Below are positions 34,465 through 48,400 of a stretch of DNA of 64,000 nucleotides, in pieces. Source of the stretch: Sanderia malayensis. Its lineage: Eukaryota; Cnidaria; Scyphozoa; Semaeostomeae; Pelagiidae. Under the pieces are notes generated by a model, which had not been told where the DNA came from, ran no database searches, and worked only from the letters and a program-made list of their open reading frames with translations. The position numbers and the translations under genes were made by a program. The stretch's first letter is position 1; every line of letters begins with the position of its first letter. The stretch is from positions 4,876,235 through 4,940,234 of the forward strand of contig RQOL01000861.1 of the NCBI GenBank assembly GCA_013076295.1, read 5' to 3'.

Positions 34465-36450
34465 TTATTTCTTTTTCAACGAAAATAGTCGACTACCTCG
34501 TTTCTCCTTCTTTGGTGAGAGATCTTCGGGAAGGTGGCCAGACTGAATGGCACTGCCTCTGATATATTGAATCCAAAGCGACAACTCATCCTACAATGAA
34601 TAAGCAAATGGCTTCAACATGCTGAAATACAACCAAACTAGAAGTTCAAGTGAGTTATAGAGATCACGTAATCAGTATGAATGCACTTACAAGTGCCTTT
34701 GCCTGCAAGAGGTATTCGCCACCATTGAGAAGTCTGAAATGAAGAACAACTCGGTTATTAAAGCATGCGAGTGCCGAATAGATTATTAGCAAATGTACAC
34801 AGCGCAATACTAACCAATAAACTTTACTGGAGAATAAAGATAACTCAAGATTTCAAGATCCAATATGAAAGGATATACAATTCAATAAATATGAGGTATA
34901 ATACATGGAAGTAAGACAAATTACCTTATTCTGAGAACATTCTTCTTCTTGTGGTAATCTGAAGCTACTTCGCAGCGACTATCAATCGTATCAAATACTT
35001 GTACCGGTTCTGCTCCCTGCAAAGAAAAACGAATCCTCAATCACAAGTCGAATCTCAGTATGAAGACAAACAACTAAAAGAGGTTTCTATTGCGTTGTAA
35101 CTAAATTGTCACAGTTAGTTATAGCCACTCTACTCTTTAACTGTACAAACAATGCTTAAAACCTATTATAATGTCTTACCCTTTTGAAGTCATTCTCGTC
35201 TTTGTGGAAGAGCAGTTCGCTGCCCCGCAGTGATGCAAAGTATTGTTTCCATGTTCTACGGAGGAGAATTCAATGAACGATTAGAACGAGGATGCCGCAA
35301 GTGAAATCAGAAAATGCAACAGGTATATAATCAAAGGGTAACCTTTCGGTGCTCACGGCACTTTGGTTATTGAATATGATGGATGGTAGTTGTTACTGAT
35401 AATATTTAATTAAGGGAAGAAACTCTAGCGGGGAGAAACTTTCGTGACTGTAAAGAAAGAAAAACGCGCAGTTCTTGGAATTTACTTTAGTGAATGAGTT
35501 AAAACTTTCGCTGGAATAAGTTTTCAGGAATTTGAATTTTTTGTGAAATTACAGATGATCTCCGACAGTGTTCTGCAAGTGTTCCACGACTGTTGGAAGC
35601 TTCTTTTCATGTTGACAGGAAAATGTGAAAAGGTTTTCATTTAAACACGGTTATTTTGAATCCTTCCTTTATTCAATTTTATTGTTCGTGAGATGAGATC
35701 GATTTCCCACGCCTGGCCCTTTCGTTCCTTGCCTGTTCTTTTCCGAAAACACTTCAACTTATTCCCCTTCGCCTCCTTCGATGTAATGGCTCTTTTTCAG
35801 CTAAAAATTCCCTGTACCTGTATTTTTCGAAATTTTTACACTTTTCTCCTTCGAAAATTCTTCCGCCCTTTGTTTTCGTCTAATCTCTGCTAGTGCTTTG
35901 TTGTGTGCTCTGTCAGCAGATGCTGCAGTGCCTAAGCTTTTGTTTTGCGTGCGAGGGGGAGATGTCCCGAGCTTCCTCGCGTACTGAATTCTTCGATTCG
36001 AACAAAGCCTGTTGAGCTATGCGACTCCCTGACAATTATTGCGACTGGATGATGTAATGCTTCCGGATCGATCGTGCGTTGTTGAGCATTTTCGAAACAA
36101 TGAATCCCTGTTGCGTTTTGCACTAATCCAATTGCGTCCTTTGTTGTTGTGTCCTTTGATTGATAAGGAAATTATAAATTGACCAATGAAAATAGGTGCC
36201 TCCCCGCAATGTATTATGGTAGGAGATATAAAAGCCGAAAAAAGTTCACATGAATTTTCCCCAGTGATGTTATACTCTCACTGCCGTGAGCAAAAAGCAT
36301 ACATATTCTGAGGGTGGGAATAACAAACGCATGCACTACACATATACCTTTGAGATGCCTTCTTGTGCGACGTTTCCATTGTATGCTTTTTCTGTAGCAA
36401 TCCACTAATTTGTACTGGTCCTTCCCCGTGTATGACAACAGTACCAACAG
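34465..36450 (-). CDS. SPTB/SPTBN-like: Beta-spectrin C-terminal PH domain exons
   Basis: Exons 36348-36450, 35180-35255, 34925-35016, 34691-34733 and 34465-34590. In order they read [80 protein letters not shown] and [12 protein letters not shown], the expected strands and C-terminal helix of the spectrin PH domain, which binds inositol phospholipids. The segment from 35256 to 36347 is an intron; it is fairly C-rich on the plus strand but shows no gene. Confidence 0.93.
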
Positions 36451-39400
36451 CTACGATAAACACAAAGTTAGATTAAACAACAGGAGAGCGCAAACATGCG
36501 TAAACAAATGAACACGCATGTTTATTTTACAGGTGAACCATAAGAGACACGGGCTCATAAAAATAAGGACACTACGAAGGCACAAAATAACACATGGAAA
36601 GGATATAAAGCTATATCGATGTACGAAGCACAAGGTCTTATCATACAAGGTTAAGGGACACAAGGTTCTATTATAGTGATATAAGTAGTTACAACATTAT
36701 CCACATAATAGATACGCCGGTACAACAAGATAAATAGCATTGGATTAAAATGGTTTGGAGAGAAAGAGTTGATCATGGTTGGAATAAATGAACAAGGGTT
36801 TATCATGGCCTAAGCTTACTGTGGTCACTTTTCCTCTCTTCGTGAACTTCCTTAACTTCACCATCAACAACATGCGTTTCCACTGCCACTGCCTTGTCAA
36901 ACTAAACAGACAAATAAAATAATACATAGATTTCAACAAATCATAATCATAATCAAAGCTCAAACATTCGCCAAACCAGCACTTACCTTGACATCAGCTT
37001 CCTTCATAAGCTCCTCCACAGCAGCTTCTGCTTGCGTGTGTAGTTCTGTCTCAGTGGCATTTCCATTCACCATCGCAGCATCGGCCTCAAGCTTTGCTCG
37101 CTCCAAGGCAGCCTGCATCCGCTGTTCCTCTTCCAGTTTCCTTTGCATCTCTCTTTCTGCTTCGATTCTTTCCTGCTCTTGTCGTTCTCTTTCCAGCCGT
37201 TCCTGCTCTTCCTTTTCTCGTCTCGCCTCCTCCATCTGTCTCCTGCGAGCTTGTCTCAGTTCGAACTAAACGAAAAGAAAAGAAAATAAGCTGATAAAAC
37301 TAAAACCGAAAACGCGTGCAAGCAACTCATACAAAGCTACGGTTTGGCAACATCGCCTGCATGCACTATTGTTTGAGTAAAGCAGTTGACATTTGCTAGC
37401 CTTTGCGAGCCAAAAAATGAATAAATATCAAGAAAACCCAGTTGTAAGTAAAGGTGGGAGGTAAAGATGATTATATTGCAAGCTGGGCATTTTATAAAAT
37501 TTAAATAAAAACATCTTACATTATAATAAGTTGAGCTTACATAGGTTAGACGAACGTAGATTAGTCGGTGGTCATTTCAAGCAAGAGATAAGAGTCCAGA
37601 GAGCAATTCAATAAACAGGGCCAGCAGATAACCATTCAGTCGATCAGCTGGCCCATTAATACTTACCGTTGTTAGATTCTCCAGTGCTGAAAATCTTTCT
37701 TCCTGAGCTGCCAACATCTTCTCGAAGCCGGATTGTTTTTCAAGAAGTTTCTCGATTACGTCTAAAGATTCCTGAAAAATATCAGAGAAAAAGACAGCTT
37801 AAATACTGGACCTCCAAAAGAAGTTTTTTTTATCTTATATCCTATCATAAACGAAATGTTATTCAAATGTTAACTAGTTTGTGAAAATAAGACTTACTCC
37901 TTTGTCCTTTCCGGCGACGTTGAGATCCTCTTTGAATATCCAATCTTCAGCCAAATGTGCATCTCGTGCAAAGTGCATCACTTCCAATCCTAAATAAAAT
38001 AATCAAATATCAAATTATCAACTGACATAGAGGTAGAAACTATGGCTATACTACAACATTCATTCAATGATTTGCCTTTGATATATGATGCAAGTCCAAA
38101 TGCACAAGATCAACTTACTCAAATTGAGATCATCCCAATGATCAACCCAGTCGGCTTCCAGCAGTTCTTTCTTCTCCTTCAACTCATTCAATTTAGATTG
38201 AATCTGCAATAGTATCACTAACATTAATACTCACAGTCACTCACAGTCATATAGAATACGGATTGGTGAATATGCACACCAACTCTCAATATGGACTCAC
38301 GCCCGTTCCACAAAACATCTACACAAAATAACAAGCCAACCTCATTCGAAGCAAAATGCCCTTTTTCAAGCATCTGTTCGCCAGTTGCCAAAACAGATGC
38401 AATCTTCTCTTCCATGGCATCCATTTCTGATTTTCGCCCTTGATGCTGGTCCATTATTGCTTGGCAAGATGGTATAGTCCTAGCAAACAACACAAATAAC
38501 ACTCTAATAACTAAGAGTTCAGGGTAATGTAATAATCTCTCTTCCCACGATTTTAAGCAAAATGCAAAACACAAGAAAAACCTTGTGTTATCTCAACTGC
38601 TACAATACAATCTTGCGTTCCATATATTACTATGACCTGAGCTTAAATTCTTTACATCTCACTAATATAGCCTTATTTCCCTTACACGTGTATGATTAAA
38701 TCTCGGCTAACTGACATTGCTATGACAGAGCCCGGTGATATCATTGTGTCACATTATAACATAACCTAATGCTACTTGCACTCGTTGTAAATAAAATGGT
38801 TTATTTACCTTGGTGACTCATCTGCATTGATTTCCTGCCTCATGTCTCTAATCCAATCCAGAAGATCTTGAATCTGCAGCACGAATCTCTGATATTCGTC
38901 CGAATCGAAGAGCTTCGAGCCGCGTTCACCGACCTTCGCCAACAGATTCTCCCATTCATCGATGATTTGCCGTTCTTTGTCATCGATCTCGTTGATCTTA
39001 TCGCCTGCATAGCCAGGTTTGAGTTCAGCAGCAAACCTTTGTACTTCTTCAACCTACAAAAAATCGCATGTTCATATCAAAATTTCATGTAAAAGTCTAC
39101 CGTTCCTGCCTCAAGGCCGCACAATGGAAGATTTTGAGTGCATTGCTGGATGAGTATAAATAACAACAGTCATACTTGGCTGCGAAGTGGTTGAAGATCA
39201 GCCTCGAATGCACGATGGTATCTTTGTAATGCGTACACGCTGGGTTGATCTCTACCCAAATCTTCTCCAAGATGTGCCTCTTTATCCTAAGAATTAAAAC
39301 CATAAAAGTATGAAAGAAAGAAAACTTGTCAAACAGTGCATGATATAAGGAAAGAATGCAGTACATATGAAAGCACGAAATTCAATGGTATTAACGATAA

Positions 39401-42400
39401 GAAGTTAATTGCAGCAAGAAGTTGTTAAAAACGACATCAAAAAGTAAAGATGTAAGATATAATGGTGGTATCGCTATCGAATAGATTGTCAATAAAATGG
39501 ACAAAGGTGTTGATACACTAAGGAGTAGTAAAAATATAACACAAAGATTCTTGATGTGTGAAAAGGATTGGTTATCAGGGAGAATCAAACATGGAGCATC
39601 AAGAATTCTTAAAGTAAATACTTGTATCATGGCCAATGTTTGCTTAGCTTCTTGGAAAAATCGATGGTATTCGTGTGCATCAGCTAGCAACTAAAAAAAA
39701 ACAATTATAACTACATAAGTGCATCATTGCAGCATACAGCCATATACAAGCCAGTTGGAAATATAGCATGTAAAATTATGATCAGTGCTCTATTTCTAGC
39801 ATACACAGCTACGCATGTAGTTATATCATATATAGCAGTCTGTGTGAACCATAAAAACTGCTCCATTGAATTGAAATGTGGTATTAGAACACGACTCAAA
39901 TAGACTCCGCTGCTTATACGACAGATCTGAAGAGCTGGGTGAATAACTGTTATCCAGCATGTAACGAAATGCATGCCAAATAACACAGGTGCTGAAACAG
40001 CGAGGCATCATGAAATTCTTACCGCTTTCCTTGTTTTTAAGAGTTCCAATAAGTTAGCCCATGCTTCATTCAAGCCGTCTTTCCATTCGGCAATTGTCGC
40101 AGAATCAGAATGTCCACTGCCAATCAATTGATCTGCAATCTCATTGACATTGTCAACTCGCTCCCTGCCGACTTTCTGGGTCTCATCTGAGAAACGATTG
40201 AACCTCTCCTCGAGCATCTGAAAACGATCGATAAGTAAGACATCTTTAGATTAGCAAGCTTCCTCTCCTTGGCACAACATATAACATTAATGCAAAAGAG
40301 TACAGAACCTAAAGAAAAAGTTTCCATTAACGGGCATCTCCTTACCTTACAAATTCACAATGAAAACTTAAAACTGTCAAGAGTCAGAGCCATTGCTACC
40401 TACGTCTATATACACCGGGTAACTCGATACATAATGAGTATTGGCAACACTGGTCACACATATGTCAGTTTTATGACTATATCAATGTAAAAGATATAGT
40501 TAGATACTGACCTGAACATGATCAAAATCCTGACCGACATCTTGAAGACCTGCAACTATTTCCTTCTCACTAATCCAAGCTTGCAAATCTTCAACCTTGA
40601 CAAAACAAGAGAGAAAATCAACATGATTGTACAAGCATCAAATTATCAAATAACATTATTTGAAATCGGCAATAGTTGAACTATTTCTGATCTTAAATAA
40701 TGCCATAAGCAATAGATAGCAAATAACTTCAGTTGGCAATAGTCAAGATAAGGATTGAAAGGTGTGATTCAAAGATGTAGTGTCAAAATACCTCGCGATT
40801 AAACTGGTACAGTTTCAAGCTTTCATCGAGCTTTGAATGCCTTTCTTCGGCCAACTCTCGCAATCTGTCGTAACCCTTTTCTACGCCACTCTGCGCTGTT
40901 TCAATGGCAGAACTAAAACATCAACAACAGACACAAATCTCACCAAAATATTCACAACAATAACCCAGTATGTCTATTTGACTCATTCAATGGTGGATAT
41001 CTTGGCACGTTCAAAGTAATTTGTGTAACAGTGGAATATATGGTAATATCATTAGCGATTTTGCCAAAGCAACTTTAGTGATTGCTGCAGGGAACTTTGA
41101 CGCTTCTTCTACACGAAACGCGAGCTAGCAGAATCCAGCTCCTTGCAATGCCGTGATAACAATAGTTACAGAGAACAGTTAGCGTGGATGATTCACCAGT
41201 TCATAAAGAGACTTTCAGTAAACAGTTCAGTGTTACGCACCTCTCGGGATGTTCAGCAACGATGAGATCTTGGGCCCTGGTCTTCAAATCTTGAATATCT
41301 TCCTTGAAGTCGTCGACAGCCTTTTCTAAATCGATGTGCTTCTTGAGCAAACTCTGCGCAGTGATTTCATCTTTACCACGGTCATCACCGATCATGTACA
41401 ATTCCTGTTCGCTCATCCAAGACTCCGCTTCGGCAACGTCGTGGAAATACTGCAAGAAGGGTTGAAACGGAGATTGACTAGCTGTGAGATTGGGCCAGTC
41501 GAGAAAAACTGGTTTAAGAAATACGATGGGATGGGAAAATATGGCCGTGATGGGAATAGGGCGTGAGCAAGTGGAAATGGAAGGAGATGAGAAAGAGATA
41601 AACGAAAGGTGAAAGAGAAACAGAGGGTGATGATTAAGAGGTAGAGATAAAGATAGAAAGAAAGAAGAATAGGCTGGATGAGAAATGGAAAGAAAAGAAG
41701 AACGATAAGAAAAAGAGATAGTGAAGAACGTATGAGAAGAGGATCAGAATTAGATGAAGAAGCCATGTAGTTAATAACATTGCATAAGCATATATCAAGG
41801 TATGGAAACACGTTTTAACTCAAAACTCAAATTGATTAGAACTGTTATCACACCTGTCTGGCAAGAAGAGATTCATCCAGCTTAACTTGATAGTTATTAG
41901 ATGATTCTTTCAATTGATCTAAATGTGTAAGCAGACCGTCTTTCAAGTCATTGATCTCTTCTGCCTTTGGGTGATTTTCATTGGTCATCTCTTCGCCTTG
42001 TTGACACAGTGCAGTAATGATTGGCTCATGACCATCGATTTCTTTGCATAGATTCTACAGAATGCAAGCAAGTTTGCATCAAACAGTATTGCGCCAGATA
42101 AATATCAAGTAATCAATAGAATTAGTATAAACTCAACATTGTAGTCACTACTTTCTACTGCATTTCTGGTAGGGTTCTAATCATATAGTAAATCTGTATG
42201 GCTCGAGCACCCCGAGTCACTATGAGAATTATAGAGACTTGTATTGTAAAGGTTGGTTCTTTGAAGACCTTTGAAGGTACAGGGAATTCGTTCCGAACAA
42301 GATCGAATTGCAGTATTAACTGTAAGAATATTAGAAATGCAAGTCAATATATCAACCTGGTGTCTTTTCTTCAATCGAAGAACTTCGTGCAACGACTTGC

Positions 42401-45400
42401 CAAAGTTTTGTGATGTTAGCACTGGCTCTTTCTCCTCAATCCAAAGCTAAGAGAAAAAAATGCAACAATTAATGACCAGCAGCTCCATATACCACAAAAC
42501 TCTAGGTTTAATCCCGAGTACCTAATATTCTGTACGTTATTCCTTGCGTAACTTTTGTAGTATCAATGCAATAAGTAGCGTTAGTGACAAAAGCACCAGA
42601 AATACATAGAAATACACTACATTTTCATCTTGGATATCCCGTTGGAACTGGTAGAAATTCAGCGCCTCTTCTAGTTCAATTTTTCGCTCCACAATCGGTG
42701 CTTCAAGGGCATCAAACCTAAAGGAAAACAAATGCAACAATCGTAAGTAGGCTACAATACTCATTTACTCATACAATCAATACAATAGAATGGTTAGCAT
42801 AGCCAACAAATTCCACAAAGGGATGTCAGAAGGATTTTAAAGGTGGGATGGACAAATTTAAAACGAACAAGAATTTTTGAAGAAGCAAATGGTTCTTTCA
42901 TTATTTAAAACACATGTCTCCTGGTTTCAATATCTCTGGTTATACAAGTCAACGGCAATGTAGCTATCACGTTTAACATAATGAATAGCAAACCTTTCTT
43001 CTATGATTTGTCGTTCTTCCGCCAATTTCTCTCCATCGACATCATCACCTGGCACTGCACTGAGCTGAATCATACGCACTCGCTTCTCTTTGATCTCCTT
43101 CTCCAAAACCTACAAAAGTAACACGCTTGGTCTCATACAGTGCACAGTGCAAATGCAGTGGAACCTTGGCGCCTGCATTACAGAATACCTCAAAGCTCTC
43201 TCTACAGCGGGCAACTCTAGACAGCAATGATCGTTTCCACAGTGTACCATATATTGACTTAAACCCCTTAACGGAGACGTCTAAAAGAGAATGCTAACTG
43301 ATGCAATGGGAAATGCAATAAGGGATACTTTATACCTCTCTACCTCTCTACAATGGACATCTAGAACGGAATACTAGCTCTATAAACAATAGAACCTTGG
43401 ATACATTGAAATTATACACTGGAAAACTACACACAACAAACTGCCAATATTGAAGAGAGGTTGTATTATAGCATAAGACAATAAGCCAACCTTGTGCTTT
43501 GTGTACTGTGCCTTGACGGATGTGAGTGTGGTTCCAGTTTCAGATTCACGAATCGTTGTCTCGACTTCCTTCACGTAATTGTCAATAGTTACAACCTCGC
43601 CATTAAATTCCTCTTTTCGATTGGCCTCCGTCAATGCTTCAGACTTGGTCACAGATGCCTAGTCAAAAATAAACACACGTGTTTGAATGGGGTCCTGGAT
43701 TTATTTCATGGTATTTGCATGCTACGACGTCGTAAAGTGCTTGAATGGTGCAATAAGGTCTTAGATTGCTTGCATAGTACCACGGGGTCTTAGATTGTTT
43801 TCATAATGCAACAAGGTTTTAGGTTGCTTGCATGGTACAATAAGGTCTTAGATTGCTTGAATGGTACCATGGGGTCTTAGATAACTTGCATGGTGCAATA
43901 AGGTTTCAGATAGCTTCAAAAATTGAAGTGTATTGTATTAGTGAAGTGCAAAGGCGCTCTAAAGCAAGACCTACCGTATTAAGCTCAGACCACAGATCAT
44001 CAATAGTTTGCAACCTGCTTTCAACTTCAGGTGAATTATTCTCGTCTTCTTCTATCAGCTGTTTGCCATCCTAAAATACAAAAAGTAAAAACATCTTCGT
44101 CAATTACTCGTAGTCGCTTTATAAAACACTCTATACCCACTGCATCTGTACTCACAAACGTTAAGCTCATGCAAAAATAAAGGATTGTACCACGTACTTC
44201 ATTTATAGATTCGATTTTCTGCCTGTTGGCTTGCAGTTCCATCTCGAAGGCTTGGTGCTTAGTGAGCTTGCTTCTTAAGTTCGTCAACTCCTGTTGGGCA
44301 GGTTCTTCAGATGCAACTTTCAGCCTGTCATTTAACCAGTGCGCTACCTGGAAAATACGCAATGCAGAAACTCAGTATCAGTAGCAGCATGCAATAAGCT
44401 ATTCGAACGAGAAAGGAAGAAAGTGTTCTAAATTGAGCACTTACATCGTCTGTATCCTGCAGGAATTGTTTCAACTTCAAATCTGCTCTCAATTTTTCCA
44501 ACTTGAGCATAAGATTCTCGCGATTAACCCTGCGCCTGAAAATAACAATACAAAGAACGTCAGCATGAGTGAAATGGCGAGATGGGGGCAAGATCCAAGA
44601 ATGCAATGTGCCAAGATAGCATGGGACGAGAATCAAAGAGATGAAACAGACACGATTAGGGATAAACAATTTAGAACATTTAGAATCAAGAAAATAGCGT
44701 TGATGGTTAAGTAGACAATAAATACCTTTCTTTAATGCTCTCGGTCTTGTCAGCGATTTTATCAGAAGCATAATGCTGTTTGTCAATGAGTTGCTGTGAT
44801 AGGAGAATAACATGGTTGACCTTCTCGTCGTGTTGATCGAGCTTGCTTACAAAGTCCTCATGTTTCTTTATCTGCATCAGCACTGCATCAACAGTCGGCT
44901 ACAAAATCAAGCATAAAAAGTAACTCATACAGCACCCCCTGACATCTTCACCCTGGCTAATGGAAGTCAACCCAATGTAGCCCGACACACGGAGGTACGT
45001 AACTGTATTCGATAATAAAACCGTGAATACGTGCAAATATGGCAACTTACTGCGACTTCGACTTTTGATATGAAAAGCTCTTGATGAGAAAGCATGGCCT
45101 CTACTTGCTTGGCATCACGCAGGAAAATCTACAAATAATTGGCTCATTGTAATACATAAACCAACAAATGATTGATTCATTATAGCATATAAAACACAAG
45201 ATTCCTGTTTCTAACGTCTTGCGTTACACAAATAGACAAGTGACTGAGACTAATAGCTCAATAAGGAAGCCAAGTGGGTGCGAAAGGTAAGGAAAGCAAA
45301 TACAGCTGACAATAAATATATCGAACTCTCTTTGACACAACGAGTGTTTGAGACTATTAAAGGCACCAAGAGCACAATTAACTTCACAACAAGAAGACGT

Positions 45401-48400
45401 CATTGATTCAAGAAGGCGAGTTGTTCGCGAGAGAAGGCATTCGAGACAACTGGGCTCAATGACAGCATAGCCAACATACAAACACTCGATAACAGCATAG
45501 CCAACATACAAACACTGGATACCTGATAATTCATGCTCTCCTCCAGAAGATGTTTGCGTTTCAGGCACAGTTCGTTCAGTTCAGCCCACCCGGCAATCGT
45601 GTCGTCAAACTGTTGCTTCAATGCTTGCTGCTGCAAGTCTGACTCATCTTGCACGAACTTAGGCCCGTCTTCGCAGAGTTTCTGAAAATCCACTTCGTGT
45701 TGCTCGATGATCACCTTGGAAATGAAAGAAGAATGTTCAGTGCATGCAATTATACACAAAAATACAATCCAGTACACAACAAAGTAACATAATTCTATAC
45801 ACTCTTTTTTATAAGAACCAGTAAATTTTTGCTGAGGCTCAGATGTTCTTATTTTTTCTATTGTTCTAAACAATAGACTATTGTTTTCTCTATTATTCGT
45901 CATTTGAAATCGAGCCTCAGTGTTCTTATAAAGTGTGTTCTTATAAAAAAAGAGTGCATACGTTGAATTGATTGCAATTAATGAAGGGAGCATCTTACAA
46001 CTCGAGCATACGCATGGCTTCAATAGAAATCTGCGAGTTTTGAACTAAACAAATATCTACTTCACTACATGAAATGTTTATCAAATAATGACTCCATTGT
46101 ACCGCCCATAACACAGTTCAAGAAACCAGATGTTTAGCTTTCTATGGCGGGAAATTCGCTACACACAGAGTTAACGTGGAAGGCATAGATTAGGGTTAGT
46201 CAGTCTGAGATTCTGAACAAAGGGTAGTGAATTACCGTAACTTCTGAGTGAGCATCAAGCATGCTCTCGGCTTCTTGCAAGCTCTGTGCAATATCTTCTG
46301 ATGCACAGACTTGCTGGGTACTTATCAGCCTGCGAAGCAAACGGGTACAGCATTAAAAACAACAAATCTTAAGAGCAGCACGGGCCAAAAAGCAGCACAA
46401 TCTTACAAGCAGCACAGGCCAAAAGCAGCACAAGTCTTAAGAGCAGCACGGCTCAAAAAGCAGCACAATCTTACAAGCAGCACAGCTCATAAATCAAGCA
46501 ACAACTGTAAACATCAATAGCTTGAAATAGCTTGGTGATGAAGCTTGGCAAAGCTATTTGAGGTGTTCGTGTATGTTACAGTTTGCAAAAACAGAAAAAT
46601 ATCTAACCAGTTGTTAAAATCATCCAAATCGTTGATGAATCTTTTAAGTTCGCCACTTTCTGCTAGGCTTTCATTTCTTTCTTTAACCTGAAGAAATAAA
46701 ACATTGATAAAAAGAAAACATCCTGCCAAAGAAATGACACTACAGTCAACTCTGTCTAATTCGAGCACCCCGGGGAAGCGTGAAAATGTTCGAATTACAA
46801 AACGTTCGAATTATAGAGGTTTGTTTTACAAGGGTTGGTTCATTAGTGATCCTTGAAGGGACGGAGAATTTCGCTCGAATTAGATAGAGTTCGAATTACA
46901 CGAGTTCGAACTATGCAGATTTGACTGTATTACAAGTTCTTGTATATTGTCAACGTCACCGATGACGGCTTCTCAAAGCAAGCGCTAACGTTCTCTGCTA
47001 TGAATCACGGAACGAAATAAGATGGAATCGGACAGCTATGTAAATTACGGAATAGAATGAGGTGGAATCGGACAGCAACAATATACCTTGTTATTAAGCT
47101 CATCCCAGCACGTCAGCAAATCGCAGAGCTTGGCCTGTATTGTTCCAGCATCCTAATGAAAACAAACAAAAGATTGGAAAAGCTCTAGCAAGCATGCACA
47201 AGACTCTCTCACACGAACACGTGTTAGAAAATGCTTATTTCTAATAAATCTGGACTTAAATGCTTAAATGTCGAGACGAATATACCTCTGGCATTTCTTC
47301 AGACAAAGATGCAGCCTTGGACTTCAGGTGATCCAACTAAAAAAAGAGCAGCAAAATCGGATATTAATAAAAAAGGGAAAGCTACCTTTGAAACACTTCT
47401 TCCTACAAGCATTGAATACTTGGGAATTAGAGTTCGCATACCTTATTCTGCAAAGCAGCAATATCACGTTCAATGCTATTGATTCGCCGTTGCAAGATGA
47501 TCACAGTGGACAAATCTGTGACGACTTCCTCGACAGTTACGAGAAGTCGCGATTTTTCGATCAGCAAAGTCTGCAAAGAAAACAACCAGTATTACATTCA
47601 GAACTCAACTTGACTACCGTAATGCTTCGAATTGGCGCCCAAGGCGTTTAACAAGCCTTTGAGACCAGGTACCCGGGCGGTTATTGAGACATTTATCATC
47701 TCTTGATGTGGATACCGTAAATCCCCGAATAAGCCCCCGGGGGCTTATTTGCAAAAACGAAATTTTAGTCTGATTATAAATCAATATTAAGCAAAACAAA
47801 AGCTATACGATGCAGCCAATTAATGAAGTTATTGGTTTAAACTTACTGTTATTTGCAATACACACTTAACAACTTCAATGTCTCGATACTTGGGCTCAAT
47901 ATCCTTGCAAATGATTGTCAGGATGGGGGCTTATATTCGAGGGGAGGGCTTATTCGAAGGTGGTGAGGGCTTATTCGAAGATTTACGGTACGACAATATG
48001 CGTATAGAAGATAAATACAGATCAATCCTGATATCCATAGAGTCGTGTGGGTCGCAGACGGTATTTTCTAAAAGCCTAAATAACTATACTCAAATACAGT
48101 CAACGCCGTTAGATACCAGGCTTTGCAAACAAAAGCTAAGCAAGAAAGAGCTCCTGTTTCTCCGGCAAGTCTCACCGAGAGAAATCAAATGGTCATCGGG
48201 TGTGTCTCAGTGTTCTTAGTGTTCTATAGTTAACATTTGTATGGTTTTAAACATTTTTGTTCAATTGTTGTCGAATGAAATGAATTTGAATCTATTTGAA
48301 TATATAAGAATGGTTGTGTATTGGCAGCAGGTACCTGTGTTTCAATGATTTCGCTGTAGAGTGTTTGCAGCTGAAGAGCCGATTGTAATTCGGTTTTCTT

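Noticed and set aside
36988..37294. Two overlapping plus-strand open frames rich in Ser/Ala/Pro
   Set aside because: They are antisense shadows of the Glu/Arg-rich spectrin linker exon; the minus-strand frame fits the spectrin gene exactly.
41413..41811. A 132-residue minus-strand frame with long hydrophobic runs as a membrane protein
   Set aside because: It is purine-rich intron sequence read on the other strand, immediately after a spectrin exon acceptor; low complexity.
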